Assembly: GCF_000981385.1 (NCBI RefSeq)
Contig: NZ_LATZ01000131.1
Location: 1-64,000, forward strand
Source: Bacillus sp. SA1-12
GTDB lineage: Bacteria; Bacillota; Bacilli; Bacillales; Bacillaceae
Reading direction: 5' to 3'
DNA length: 64,000 nt
Under the pieces are notes generated by a model that worked only from the letters and a program-made list of their open reading frames with translations, did no database searches and was not told the DNA's origin. A program made the position numbers and the translations under genes. Within the stretch, counting starts at the first letter, position 1. Each line of letters begins with the position of its first letter. This document shows, piece by piece, positions 35,306 through 44,074 of this stretch.

Positions 35306-36634
35306 TTAATTTCCATTAGAGCTCTTTATCGCAGTTGAATTTTTATCAAGGCCGCTTATTGCCATCCCAACACATCCCCCAACTAGTGCCGGCACAATCC
35401 ATTCTAATCCAGCTGATGAGAAGGGAAGGATTTCCCGTAAACTTTGAACAGCACCTAAATCTAAGCCAAATGTGTTTAATCCGCTGATTACCGCAAAAAT
35501 TGATGTAAATAGGACCGCACTTCCATAAACTCTTTTCGTATTCTTAAAAAAACGATTAAAGAAGGTAAGGGTAATTAACACGATTGTTAACGGATAGGCT
35601 GTCACAAGGAATGGCACCGAAAATTTTAATATTTGATTTAGTCCTAGATTTGAGAGAGTGAAACCTATAAGCGTAATAATCAAAACAACCGTTTTGTAGC
35701 TTACTTTTGGCAGCAGTTTTGAAAAATATTGTCCGCAAGCTGTTGTAAGTCCGACAACAGTTGTGAAGCAGGCAAGTGTAAAAATGAACCCCAATAGAAT
35801 ATTCCCGCTTTGTCCAAATAAATGGGTTGCTGTAGCTGTAAGAATATCAGTCCCATTTTCATATTGTCCAATTCCAGCCATCTTTCCACCAATTAATCCC
35901 AGACTAATATATACTAATGACAGCAATCCTCCTGCGATTAGACCGGCCTTAAGGGTATAGTTTGTTAATTGCTTTCGTTCCGTTACCCCTCTTTGCTGAA
36001 TGGAAGTCAGAATGACAATTCCAAATGCTAAAGCAGCAAGGGCATCCATCGTGTTGTAACCTTCTATGAACCCTTTTGAAAAGGCGCCTGCTTCATATTG
36101 TTCGGTTGGCATTTGCAATGGTGCATCTAATTTAATAAAACCTATAACACATAATATCACCATTGCAAGCAAGAGGATTGGTGTGATCCAGCGACTCATA
36201 TATTTTTCCATTTTGGTTGGATTTAGGCTAACGGCATATCCGAGCAGGAAAAATACTACAGTAAAAAGAAATAAAACCAGAGATGAACTAATTGACTCAT
36301 TTAAAAACGGCTTGACCCCCATCTCAAATGCCACATTGGCATTACGCGGTATTGCCAAAAAAGGACCAATACTTAAATAAATCACAACCATAAAAACAAC
36401 GCTAAAAATAGGATGAACACGATTTCCAATCGTTTGCACCCCTCCAGGTACTAAAGAAACGGCAAGCAAAACCGCAAAGGGCAGACCAACTCCTGTAATA
36501 ATAAACCCTATGATGGCAGACCAAAAGGATGTCCCTGATTCGGCTCCCAAAAAGGGAGGAAAGATTAAATTGCCTGCACCAAAGAACATTGAAAATAACA
36601 TAAGTCCAATTAATAAAGTATCCAGCTTCCTCAT
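35306..36634 (-). CDS. brnQ: Branched-chain amino acid carrier BrnQ
   Basis: A 442-residue cation-coupled symporter for Leu, Ile and Val with about 12 membrane helices. The N terminus MRKLDTLLIGLMLFSMFFGA and GNLIFPPFLG are diagnostic of the LIVCS family. ATG 36634 follows GGAGAGG; upstream in-frame codons lie within the leader. A complete T-box leader precedes it, so expression should rise when a branched-chain tRNA, probably tRNA-Ile, is uncharged. Confidence 0.95.
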   Translation of the reverse strand: MRKLDTLLIGLMLFSMFFGAGNLIFPPFLGAESGTSFWSAIIGFIITGVGLPFAVLLAVSLVPGGVQTIGNRVHPIFSVVFMVVIYLSIGPFLAIPRNANVAFEMGVKPFLNESISSSLVLFLFTVVFFLLGYAVSLNPTKMEKYMSRWITPILLLAMVILCVIGFIKLDAPLQMPTEQYEAGAFSKGFIEGYNTMDALAALAFGIVILTSIQQRGVTERKQLTNYTLKAGLIAGGLLSLVYISLGLIGGKMAGIGQYENGTDILTATATHLFGQSGNILLGFIFTLACFTTVVGLTTACGQYFSKLLPKVSYKTVVLIITLIGFTLSNLGLNQILKFSVPFLVTAYPLTIVLITLTFFNRFFKNTKRVYGSAVLFTSIFAVISGLNTFGLDLGAVQSLREILPFSSAGLEWIVPALVGGCVGMAISGLDKNSTAIKSSNGN

Positions 36635-36668
36635 ATATACCCTCTCCTCTTCATATTTTTGCATAATA

Positions 36669-36935
36669 AAAAGCCCGCCCCCTCTCTGCAGGGACGAGCT
36701 TGTACTCGCGATACCACCCTAATTCCGCAGCAACGTAAAAAGGCTGCGGCTCTCCATCAGCGTACGAACATACGCATTCCGTTATAACGGCGGAAAACCC
36801 GTCAAAACTTACTCATTTCAGTCTTGCATCTCAGAGATGATTTTCAGAAAGCTTCTTAAACACCAACTCTCACCAATTGTTGGTTTCTCTTTAGTTCAGG
36901 GCTGCGATCTTACTCTTCTCTTCATTGATTTTATT
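36669..36935 (-). promoter_or_regulatory. T-box riboswitch leader of brnQ
   Basis: On the minus strand the T-box sequence AGGGTGGTATCGCG (36707-36720) lies just before a terminator hairpin ending in GGGCTTTTT (36667-36700). Stem I upstream contains the candidate specifier GAAA-ATC-A (ATC at 36839-36841), which would read tRNA-Ile. A promoter (TTGACA 36969-36974 with TAAATT 17 bp later) fits the start of the leader. Confidence 0.9.
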
Positions 36936-36997
36936 ATTATAAAATAATTTATCAAAGAGGAAAAGTACTGTCAATCTTTTTTGAAAATTAACAAAAA

Positions 36998-37119
36998 CAG
37001 GCTGTCTCAATTGGGTCTGTCCTCTGCAACAAACACTACTTTCCGAGACTTCTTACTTTATGATTCTCCGAATATAATGTGTTTTGAGAAATCCGACACT
37101 CAGGTTTTGAGACAGCCTG
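36998..37119. repeat. Inverted-repeat element with GGCTGTCTC ends
   Basis: CAGGCTGTCTCAA (36998-37010) and TTGAGACAGCCTG (37107-37119) are perfect 13-bp inverted ends around 96 bp with no gene. The ends match the cores of three other hairpins in this window. The rest of the gap to 37391 is AT-rich and shows no feature. Confidence 0.65.
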
Positions 37120-37391
37120 CTTCTATTTATAGTAAAACTTATAAACGTATAAGATCGATTTTTACCGTTCACTTAGTAAGTAAATGCAATTTTTACTGTT
37201 AAAATAATAAATGTAAGGAAACCTACCTCGGATTTTTTCATTTCGACAGCCCCTTTACTTTTGATACGTTAACAATACAGGATGAAAAAACCTTTGTAAG
37301 CATTTCAGGAAGATTATCTAACGTACTTTTTTTATTTTCCTCTTACACTCATTACCCATGTAATAAAATCTAACATATACATTTTAAACAC

Positions 37392-38201
37392 TTATTTTTG
37401 ACATTGACTGCAATAAAATGATTTTCGTGAAGAGATTTCATCCCTAATAATCACAGCCCCGCATCGCTTGCATGATTCACCTTCCCGGTCATACACATAA
37501 CAATGATCCCGATACCGTCCTGTTAACTGATCACCATTATAGATAGGGACATCCATATAACCGCCAAGTTCAATACCTCTCTTTAAAATGGTTTGAATCG
37601 CTTGATAAAGAGCCGTGGTTTCCTCCTGATTAAGCTCATTTGCCTGTCTTGTAGGCAATAAGCCCGCCTCAAAACAAATTTCGTCCGAGTACAGGTTTCC
37701 GATCCCAGATAAAAACTTTTGATTTACCAAGGCGGTTTTTAATACGCCTCTTCTTTTTTCAATTAGTTCAATAAATCTGTCCAATGTAAATTCTGGTGAT
37801 AAAGGCTCAAGGCCAAGATCAATTAATTCTTCTTGAATTCGTTCGTTTGTTAGCAAATGCAAATAGCCTAAACGTAAACCAATGAAAAACAATAATAAAT
37901 GATCGAATGATAGGGTTACTTGTTTTGTGCGGTCCAGATCATTTTCAGCGGTTCCTACATACATCAATCCGCCTAACATAAGGTGCAATAACAGGTTTTT
38001 ACCTGAATCAAGCTTAAAAATCAGATGCTTTGCTCTTCGTTCTATAGAAATGATTGTCCTCCCTTGAACCTCTTTAATAAATTCCTCAACAGGAACATTA
38101 ATTGATTTTTCTCTTGTAACTGTAACGGCATGAATCCTTTTTCCAGCAATTTTCTCACTTAAAATGCGCCTATACGTTTCCATTTCCGGAAGCTCAGGCA
38201 T
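37392..38201 (-). CDS. Formamidopyrimidine-DNA glycosylase family protein
   Basis: A 269-residue Fpg/Nei-family DNA glycosylase/AP lyase. The catalytic N terminus is PELPEMETYRRIL (Pro2, Glu3) and a conserved Lys lies in RRAKHLIFKL. The H2TH region is FLSGIGNLYSDEICFEAGLLP, and the zinc finger has four Cys (CKRC...YCSQC). It is not next to polA, where the main Bacillus mutM lies, so it may be a paralogue with a different lesion preference. ATG 38201 is required to expose Pro2; upstream in-frame codons would bury it. Confidence 0.9.
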   Translation of the reverse strand: MPELPEMETYRRILSEKIAGKRIHAVTVTREKSINVPVEEFIKEVQGRTIISIERRAKHLIFKLDSGKNLLLHLMLGGLMYVGTAENDLDRTKQVTLSFDHLLLFFIGLRLGYLHLLTNERIQEELIDLGLEPLSPEFTLDRFIELIEKRRGVLKTALVNQKFLSGIGNLYSDEICFEAGLLPTRQANELNQEETTALYQAIQTILKRGIELGGYMDVPIYNGDQLTGRYRDHCYVYDREGESCKRCGAVIIRDEISSRKSFYCSQCQK

Positions 38202-38442
38202 ACTCTTCATCCTTTCTGTCACTAGATGAATGTAGTATTTGTCGGAGGAATAATAAAAATGAGAACCAACTTGCTTTTTCTCGGATTTTTGAAGTTGTTG
38301 TTATCTTATTGGAGGTTCAATCCTTTTAAAGAATACTATCTTAAAATGTTAGCTAAAAAGTAAAATTCTTTGTACAAAAATTCCCCTGATTGTTGAAGAG
38401 CAAAAATGCTATTATTAAAACAGCTTTCTCGCATATACAACT

Positions 38443-39003
38443 TTATAAATTAACCCATATTCTATTAACTTCAATAAGCTTCGATCTATCAAAGGTTAAT
38501 TTATATATATCCGGCATTTTAAGCTCCTTCCAAAATTCAAACCCAAACTTTTCATCAAAATAATTCATAATGAAAACCATAATATTACCATGAGTACCTA
38601 TAACAATATTCTTACCCTCATACCTTTCTAAAAGCTGTTTGGTTACATTAACTCCTCTTTCCTGAGCAGATATATTGGACTCTCCGCCTTTCCTAGAAAA
38701 GTTATAATCCTCCCATACTTTTGTAACAGCTTGATAAAAGTCTTCAACAGGTTTTTCAGACAATTTTCGTTCTCGAAATCCATCCTCAATCAATACTTCT
38801 TTACCAATACGTTTGGCTACACCCTCAACTGTTTGAATGGCTCTTTTATAAGGACTGGAAATGACGATATCAATATCTTCTTTTTTAAGTATTTCAGTCA
38901 TTTTTTCTGCATCATGAAAACCTCTTTCAGATAAAGGTCTTCCTTATTCATCCATTGTATATGCAGAATGAGCATGCCGTACAAAATATAAATTGGTTAA
39001 CAA
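38443..39003 (-). pseudogene. Histidine phosphatase (phosphoglycerate-mutase-like), nonsense-interrupted
   Basis: Starting at TTG 39003 after GGGAGAG, the frame reads NLYFVRHAHSAYTMDE with the RHG-type catalytic motif. It then meets TAA at 38944-38946, and continues in the same frame as GRPLSERGFHDAEK and on to the end with the second His in VIGTHGNIM. Only one codon is wrong: CAA to TAA would be a single change. The parent is about 186 residues. This is the second broken member of the same superfamily in this window. Confidence 0.85.
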
Positions 39004-39096
39004 GATGGTTCTCTCCCAACAAGAATCTTCTCATTCTTATTTTATCTTTTTCTCAGTTTATGGAAGAATTATTTCATTAGCTGATTTAGCTAATCA

Positions 39097-40227
39097 TTAT
39101 TTTTTAAAACGGTTGATTGAAAACTGAGAAATATCTATGTCGTTCTTACCTGAAATAATCAAGTTACTTAAGGCTTGTCCAACTGCACTGCTAAACTTGA
39201 ATCCATGTCCTGAGAACCCTGCTGCAATTACAACATTGGAATACTTAGGATGTTGATCAATAATAAATTTTTCATCAGGGGTAAGTGTATACATACAGTT
39301 TTTTCCATACTTCAATTGCTGAATATCAGGAATGAATTTATTCAAAAATTGTAGCAAATCCCCTTCATCCTCTGCTATTTCACCAAATGGTATCATCGTT
39401 TTATCAGGATTTATTTGATCTCCGCCATCATGTCGACCTACTTTTAAACCGGAACCATCAATACTTGGAAAGCCGTAATAAATTCCTTGAGGTGTCTCAA
39501 ACGCAAAGGCTGGAAAACGGTTATGATTATAGAGATTCTCATTAGCATTAAACCATGCAAATGTCTTTCTCACTGGTTTAAGAGGAAGATCTAAATCCAA
39601 CATTGATAGGAGAGAACCTGACCATGCTCCTGCCGACACAACCAATGAATCCGAGCAAAAGGTGTTTTCGTCTGTCTTGATTGTTACTCGATCATTTTGA
39701 ATGGAAATTTCCCTTACCCTACTATTTGATAGGATAGCAGCACCGTTCAATTCGGCAAGCTCTTGGTATGCCTTAATACTTTCCTCACATTTCAGCACAC
39801 CTGATGTTGGTTCAAAGCAGCCAATAAAATCGTTAGGTAATGTAATTTCTGACCAACGCTTGTGTACTTCATTTGAATCAATTACATCAAGTGGCAACGA
39901 ATATTTTTTAGCACTTGAAATGATGTTTTGGATAAAATCGGACTTTCCATCACCAACACTGAGAACTCCTGTTGGGATAAATAATTGCTTTCCAGCAGCC
40001 CTTTCTAAATCATTCCATAATTCCTGCGCTTTTATAATCAATGGAACATATTCCTCACCTTCAGCATAAGCATAGCGAATAATTCTCGTTTCCCCGTGAT
40101 GACTCCCTTTATTATGCGGTGGGTTAAAGGTGTCTAATAGCAACGTTTTTTTCCCATTCTTGGATAAAAAATAACCTGCTGCCATTCCCATTGAACCTGC
40201 ACCAATTATGATTACATCATAGTTCAT
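39097..40227 (-). CDS. Monomeric sarcosine oxidase / N-methyltryptophan oxidase-like flavoenzyme
   Basis: A 376-residue FAD enzyme that oxidises N-methyl amino acids, producing formaldehyde and H2O2. The dinucleotide motif IIGAGSMGMAAGYFL lies at about 6-20, followed by the GSHHGETRIIRYAY flavin contact. The Cys in GKNCMYTLTPDEKFIIDQHP matches the residue that binds FAD covalently in monomeric sarcosine oxidase. TGGAGG before ATG 40227 decides the start. The substrate within the family is not certain. Confidence 0.9.
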   Translation of the reverse strand: MNYDVIIIGAGSMGMAAGYFLSKNGKKTLLLDTFNPPHNKGSHHGETRIIRYAYAEGEEYVPLIIKAQELWNDLERAAGKQLFIPTGVLSVGDGKSDFIQNIISSAKKYSLPLDVIDSNEVHKRWSEITLPNDFIGCFEPTSGVLKCEESIKAYQELAELNGAAILSNSRVREISIQNDRVTIKTDENTFCSDSLVVSAGAWSGSLLSMLDLDLPLKPVRKTFAWFNANENLYNHNRFPAFAFETPQGIYYGFPSIDGSGLKVGRHDGGDQINPDKTMIPFGEIAEDEGDLLQFLNKFIPDIQQLKYGKNCMYTLTPDEKFIIDQHPKYSNVVIAAGFSGHGFKFSSAVGQALSNLIISGKNDIDISQFSINRFKK

Positions 40228-40440
40228 ATTAACCTCCATTAATGATCTCAATTTCTAATTAATTTTTTAACTTGTTTGAATTATTTTAACAGAAAACAAA
40301 GAGTACTAAGAATGGTCACCATCAATTTGCCTCTTTAGCGCAAAAGAGGCGCAATCCTTATTACAGGAAAGCGCCTGATACAGTATAAAACAATATTCTT
40401 ATTAGCCTATTTTCATAAAGTAACAAATCAGCAAAAGAGA

Positions 40441-40623
40441 TTAGGTGATGAAAGAGAAGAAATTAAAAGCAGATAGAATAACTAGAACTAAGCAACAAAT
40501 CATGATTCTTTGTCCTTTTGTTTTTTTCTTAAACCAACCCCATCTTTTTTTCTCCTGATCAAATATTAAGTAATCTAAAGACGTAAAAAGAATAATACCA
40601 AATGTAAAAATGACTAATTCCAA
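40441..40623 (-). CDS. Small two-helix membrane protein, unknown
   Basis: A peptide of about 60 residues starting at TTG 40623, 8 nt after TTGGAGG. Two hydrophobic segments (2-22 and 42-59) flank a charged loop with KKRWGWFKKKTKG. The positive loop suggests both termini face out. I do not recognise a family. It stands alone between the sarcosine-oxidase-like gene and a gap. Confidence 0.6.
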   Translation of the reverse strand: MELVIFTFGIILFTSLDYLIFDQEKKRWGWFKKKTKGQRIMICCLVLVILSAFNFFSFIT

Positions 40624-40791
40624 TATACGTACCTCCAAGCTTATTTAATTAAGCTTACAGCTAACAAAATTTCCCTATTCTAAATACGTTTAAACTATTT
40701 AATAAGTTTCAATCACTATATATATTTTTCTAATTATAGATGTTAAAGGTATTCAAAAAGGATCTTCGTTAAAAGACCCTCAGATTGTTGT

Positions 40792-40830
40792 CCCCCTATT
40801 TTAAAATGAGATTTTGAAAATGGGGGTTTT
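40792..40830. terminator. Orphan hairpin in a 338-bp gap
   Basis: CCCCCTATTTTAAAAT and ATTTTGAAAATGGGGG pair with two mismatches around GAG, followed by TTTTGATGTTTT on the plus strand. No plus-strand gene precedes it. The rest of 40624-40961 is AT-rich without a recognisable gene. Confidence 0.55.
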
Positions 40831-40961
40831 GATGTTTTACTTGTCTTTTTATCATAACATATGAGTATTAACACATTAATCTATTGGCACCTTAATTGAT
40901 TTTTAAAAACGCATAACATTTTTTCGAGTCATTCGTTTTTTCAATAAAGCGTAAAGTATTC

Positions 40962-41330
40962 TTACCGCCAAAAGTTCGTATATTCTGCTTTATTCTTAAT
41001 ATTAAATTCAATCATTTTCTCAAGCAATTCGTAATTTACCGGCTCATTCCATGGAATTCGAAACAAGCCTTTGGTAGAACTGTAGCCAGCTTTTGCAATG
41101 TCATCAGTAAAGTGCGTAATGCCTGCTTCTTCAGGTGAAACGCTCAAATGATGCTTCGCTGTGGAAAAACCGATGATAAATGTGCCGTGATCAGAAAACA
41201 TTGGCGTATTCCACTTGATTTGCGGTTCCAAATTTGGGAATTTATTCGCAATCCATACCAAAATTTCCTCTGTTCGATCACGATGGTCGGGATTATCGAT
41301 ACCTGCTAAATATTTCGCAAAAACTTCCAT
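40962..41330 (-). CDS. DUF1801 (YdhG/frataxin-like fold) protein
   Basis: A 122-residue soluble protein with IKWNTPMFSDHGTFIIGFS and HHLSVSPEEAG, typical of the DUF1801 / iron-chaperone-like family (B. subtilis YdhG/Fra group), proposed to act in iron-sulfur assembly. AAGGAGG precedes ATG 41330. Its last 35 residues (LFRIPWNEPVNYELLEKMIE...TNFWR) are nearly repeated by a degenerate fragment immediately upstream. Confidence 0.85.
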   Translation of the reverse strand: MEVFAKYLAGIDNPDHRDRTEEILVWIANKFPNLEPQIKWNTPMFSDHGTFIIGFSTAKHHLSVSPEEAGITHFTDDIAKAGYSSTKGLFRIPWNEPVNYELLEKMIEFNIKNKAEYTNFWR

Positions 41331-41515
41331 GTCTTCCTCCTTCGATATTTTGCTATTCCGCCAAAAATTCAACTTCTCAGCCTTTTCCTTGATAGTAAAT
41401 AAAATGATTTTTTCAAGAAATTCGTAATTAACTGGTTTTGTCCATTGAATTCGGAACAAGAGTGAACAAAGGGCTATAGTCAGTTTAGGCGATTTCATCG
41501 GCAAAATGCACCATA
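41331..41515 (-). pseudogene. Degenerate tandem copy of the DUF1801 gene, 3' end only
   Basis: Directly upstream of the intact gene, the minus strand encodes HFADEIA-stop-TDYSP and then, one frame over, LLFRIQWTKPVNYEFLEKII and EKLNFWR. This parallels HFTDDIAKAGYS...LFRIPWNEPVNYELLEKMIE...NFWR of the intact copy. No stop codon separates the fragment from the downstream start, so the FWR end now runs on into the next gene's ribosome site. It looks like a tandem duplication in which the first copy decayed. Confidence 0.75.
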
Positions 41516-41620
41516 ACGAGGGGACTTTATAGTCCATCAAGATTCTATATGATATTTTTTCTTTGAATAAAATAACCTATATGTTTTTTTGATCTGTCCT
41601 GCCTTTTCTTCAAGATTAAG

Positions 41621-42472
41621 TTAATTCAAAGTGTGATAATTCATATCCGTCAAAATTGCATTTACTTTATCAAGACGTTTTTTTGTTTGTTCGGGATAAT
41701 TAATGGCAAGAGCACTGATTATATAATCTGCAACAAACATCGATGAAACAGCCGAATTATGAAAAGCGATACTGCTTGAGTTACATGGCAATACTAAGTC
41801 TGAATGTGATGCAAGTGGCGATGAATAACTGTCCGTAATGGAAATAATTTTTACCCCATTTCGTTTCGCTGTCCGGGCAAGATCAATAATTCTCCGTGCA
41901 TAACGCGGGAAGCTGATAGCAATCACTAAATCATTTTCATCCATATTGACAACACTATCTACCCAATCACTTACATCAGCCACAACAAGACTAGTATTGC
42001 CAAAGAGTCGGTTTAGTCCATGTGTTAAGTATTGTGCAACTGGAAGCCCACTTCTGACACTCGTACAAATAATCTGGTTAGCAGACAAAATCATTTTTTG
42101 CGTTTGTTCTAGAGTCTCATGTGAAATCATTTCAATTGTGTTTTGAATATTGCTAATTTGTTTTTCTGCATGTCGACCCCAAAGATCGTTCTCATCAATT
42201 CCTTTTATATTTGCTTCAAGTCTTGTCTGAGGAGCAGCTTGGTTCCTCAAATTTTCTTGTAGTCCTTTTTGAAATTCAGTATAACCTGAATAGCCAAGGT
42301 TAAATGTTAGCCGCATGATCGTGGTTGTACTTGTTTTTACTACACCTGCAAGTTGATCTACCGTCAAAAAGGCTACATCAAGTGGATGTTTAATAATATA
42401 GTCGGCCACTTTTCGTTGCGTTTCTGTTAATTCGCCAATCTTTTGCTGTAATTTCACGATTGGATTTCCCAT
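41621..42472 (-). CDS. RpiR/MurR-family regulator with SIS domain
   Basis: A 283-residue regulator. An N-terminal HTH_6 domain (1-75; VADYIIKHPLDVAFLTVDQL and VKTSTTTIMRLTFNLGYSGY) is followed by a SIS sugar-phosphate-binding domain (about 120-260; SISFPRYARRIIDLARTA). It is the last gene of the organic-acid cluster and probably senses a phosphorylated or acid intermediate to control it. GGAGAG precedes ATG 42472. Confidence 0.92.
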   Translation of the reverse strand: MGNPIVKLQQKIGELTETQRKVADYIIKHPLDVAFLTVDQLAGVVKTSTTTIMRLTFNLGYSGYTEFQKGLQENLRNQAAPQTRLEANIKGIDENDLWGRHAEKQISNIQNTIEMISHETLEQTQKMILSANQIICTSVRSGLPVAQYLTHGLNRLFGNTSLVVADVSDWVDSVVNMDENDLVIAISFPRYARRIIDLARTAKRNGVKIISITDSYSSPLASHSDLVLPCNSSSIAFHNSAVSSMFVADYIISALAINYPEQTKKRLDKVNAILTDMNYHTLN

Positions 42473-42538
42473 ATCATCTCTCCAGACAGGTGGTTATTGT
42501 GGTAAATTTCCCACCTTGTTTAATCTGAGAAAATATTA

Positions 42539-43702
42539 TCACGATTTCTCTTTCTTGTAAAAAAGAAACTTGTCCGGATGAAAAGAACCCATCAAAATAA
42601 TAACTCCGCATGCATAAAAGATACCCGACATCCCAAATACAGATGATAACGATCCTAATGAAAGCGGACCGATAATCTGAGTCAATTTATTAAATGTTAA
42701 ACGAAGCCCCAGCCCTTCTGCTACACGCTCTTTAGGCAAAGCAATAATCGTTGCAAAGATAGAAAGGGGCTGACAAATCCCCGTACAAAAACCGAGAATG
42801 ATGGATAAAATGCTCAGCCAGACTACATGATCGGTCAGCGGATTCAACATATAAACGGCCCCGGAAACGAGAATTGAAATGGTAATGACTACATTCCGCT
42901 TTAAATGCTTGGAAACCCATGGTAAAAAACTCCGAATAAACATCCCTGCTCCCGCATTGAGTGCAATAATCACGCCAATCGCTGAAGCAGATAAACCACT
43001 TTCTGCTGCAAGCAAAGGAAAAAAGGCAATATACATATCTTTTGCCAACAGTCCTACGGAACTGGCCAATACTGCTTTTCGTAAATCAGGAATGCGCAGC
43101 AATTGAAATGAATTACCTTCGTCCTTTTTATCCTGGATCGACATCGTTTTTTCCACTGAAAAGAAGAAAGATATTGGCAGCATTCCCACTAACACGAAAC
43201 TTAATGTTAAAAAAGCGGAACTATAACCGATCGAATCTGTTAAGAAACCTGAAAATAGCGGTCCGGCAAAACTACCCGCCGCAACAGCAATACTGAAAAC
43301 CGTAATATAATATTCACGCAGTTTACTTTTCAGAAATTGACCTGAATAAGCCTGCATTGACAAGACAAACACGAGTTGAGCGAGACCGGCGAAGATTTGT
43401 GAAATGTACACCCCTATTAAATTATGAAAAATGCTTAGAATGACCATAGATAAAATGCCGAACAAAATACTTACAATTAGTGGTCCTTTAACACCGATCA
43501 AGTCAATCATTTTCCCGGTTTGAATCGATAAAAACAGCGGGAAAAAAGAAAATAACGCGACAATAACGCCAATTTCAGCATGACTTGCCCCAAGTTCATC
43601 TGCATAAAGCGGGATAAGCGGTCTGCTTCCGGCAATACTCACCATAAACAACGCCGTGCATATAAAAACAATATGTTTAGTTATTGTTTTTCCTTTTGTC
43701 AC
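42539..43702 (-). CDS. MFS transporter
   Basis: A 387-residue permease with 12 predicted membrane helices. The loop 2-3 motif is GKMIDLIGVKGPL. GTG 43702 follows AAGGGGGGG; an upstream extension has no site. It lies between the small membrane protein and the RpiR regulator in the same direction, so it probably moves the same compound or its product across the cytoplasmic membrane. The substrate is unknown. Confidence 0.87.
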   Translation of the reverse strand: MTKGKTITKHIVFICTALFMVSIAGSRPLIPLYADELGASHAEIGVIVALFSFFPLFLSIQTGKMIDLIGVKGPLIVSILFGILSMVILSIFHNLIGVYISQIFAGLAQLVFVLSMQAYSGQFLKSKLREYYITVFSIAVAAGSFAGPLFSGFLTDSIGYSSAFLTLSFVLVGMLPISFFFSVEKTMSIQDKKDEGNSFQLLRIPDLRKAVLASSVGLLAKDMYIAFFPLLAAESGLSASAIGVIIALNAGAGMFIRSFLPWVSKHLKRNVVITISILVSGAVYMLNPLTDHVVWLSILSIILGFCTGICQPLSIFATIIALPKERVAEGLGLRLTFNKLTQIIGPLSLGSLSSVFGMSGIFYACGVIILMGSFHPDKFLFYKKEKS

Positions 43703-43783
43703 ATAATCCCCCCCTTTCCCTTTTATCACACATGAAAAAGGAAAAACAGACGGATCCATTTGGATTCGTCTGCCTTCTTTATT

Positions 43784-44059
43784 TTATCGAACATGTTCTA
43801 ATTCTTCACTGAATTCATCTGAAGAATATACATCCTCTTCAGCCACTTTTTCTTTTGGGAAATAGCCGAGAATGAAGCCGAAAATACCGGCAATCGCACT
43901 GATTATGAATGTTGGATTCGCAAACACTTCCCAAGATTTCACAATCAATTCACCTTTTTGGAACAAGACACCAGCCAGCTGACCTAAGACAAGACACGTC
44001 CCGCCGATTAAAAATAACAAAAGACACATTTTAAATAAAAAGGCGATAATCTTTCTCAT
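43784..44059 (-). CDS. Small two-helix membrane protein of the TRAP-type operon
   Basis: A 91-residue protein with hydrophobic segments at about 5-30 and 50-70 and an acidic C-terminal tail (EEDVYSSDEFSEELEHV). It starts 15 nt after the stop of the large permease, at ATG 44059 behind AAAGGAG. By position it could be a reduced DctQ-like small subunit, but it is shorter than usual DctQ (four helices). I do not recognise the family. Confidence 0.75.
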   Translation of the reverse strand: MRKIIAFLFKMCLLLFLIGGTCLVLGQLAGVLFQKGELIVKSWEVFANPTFIISAIAGIFGFILGYFPKEKVAEEDVYSSDEFSEELEHVR

Positions 44060-44074
44060 TTTTTCCACTCTCCT

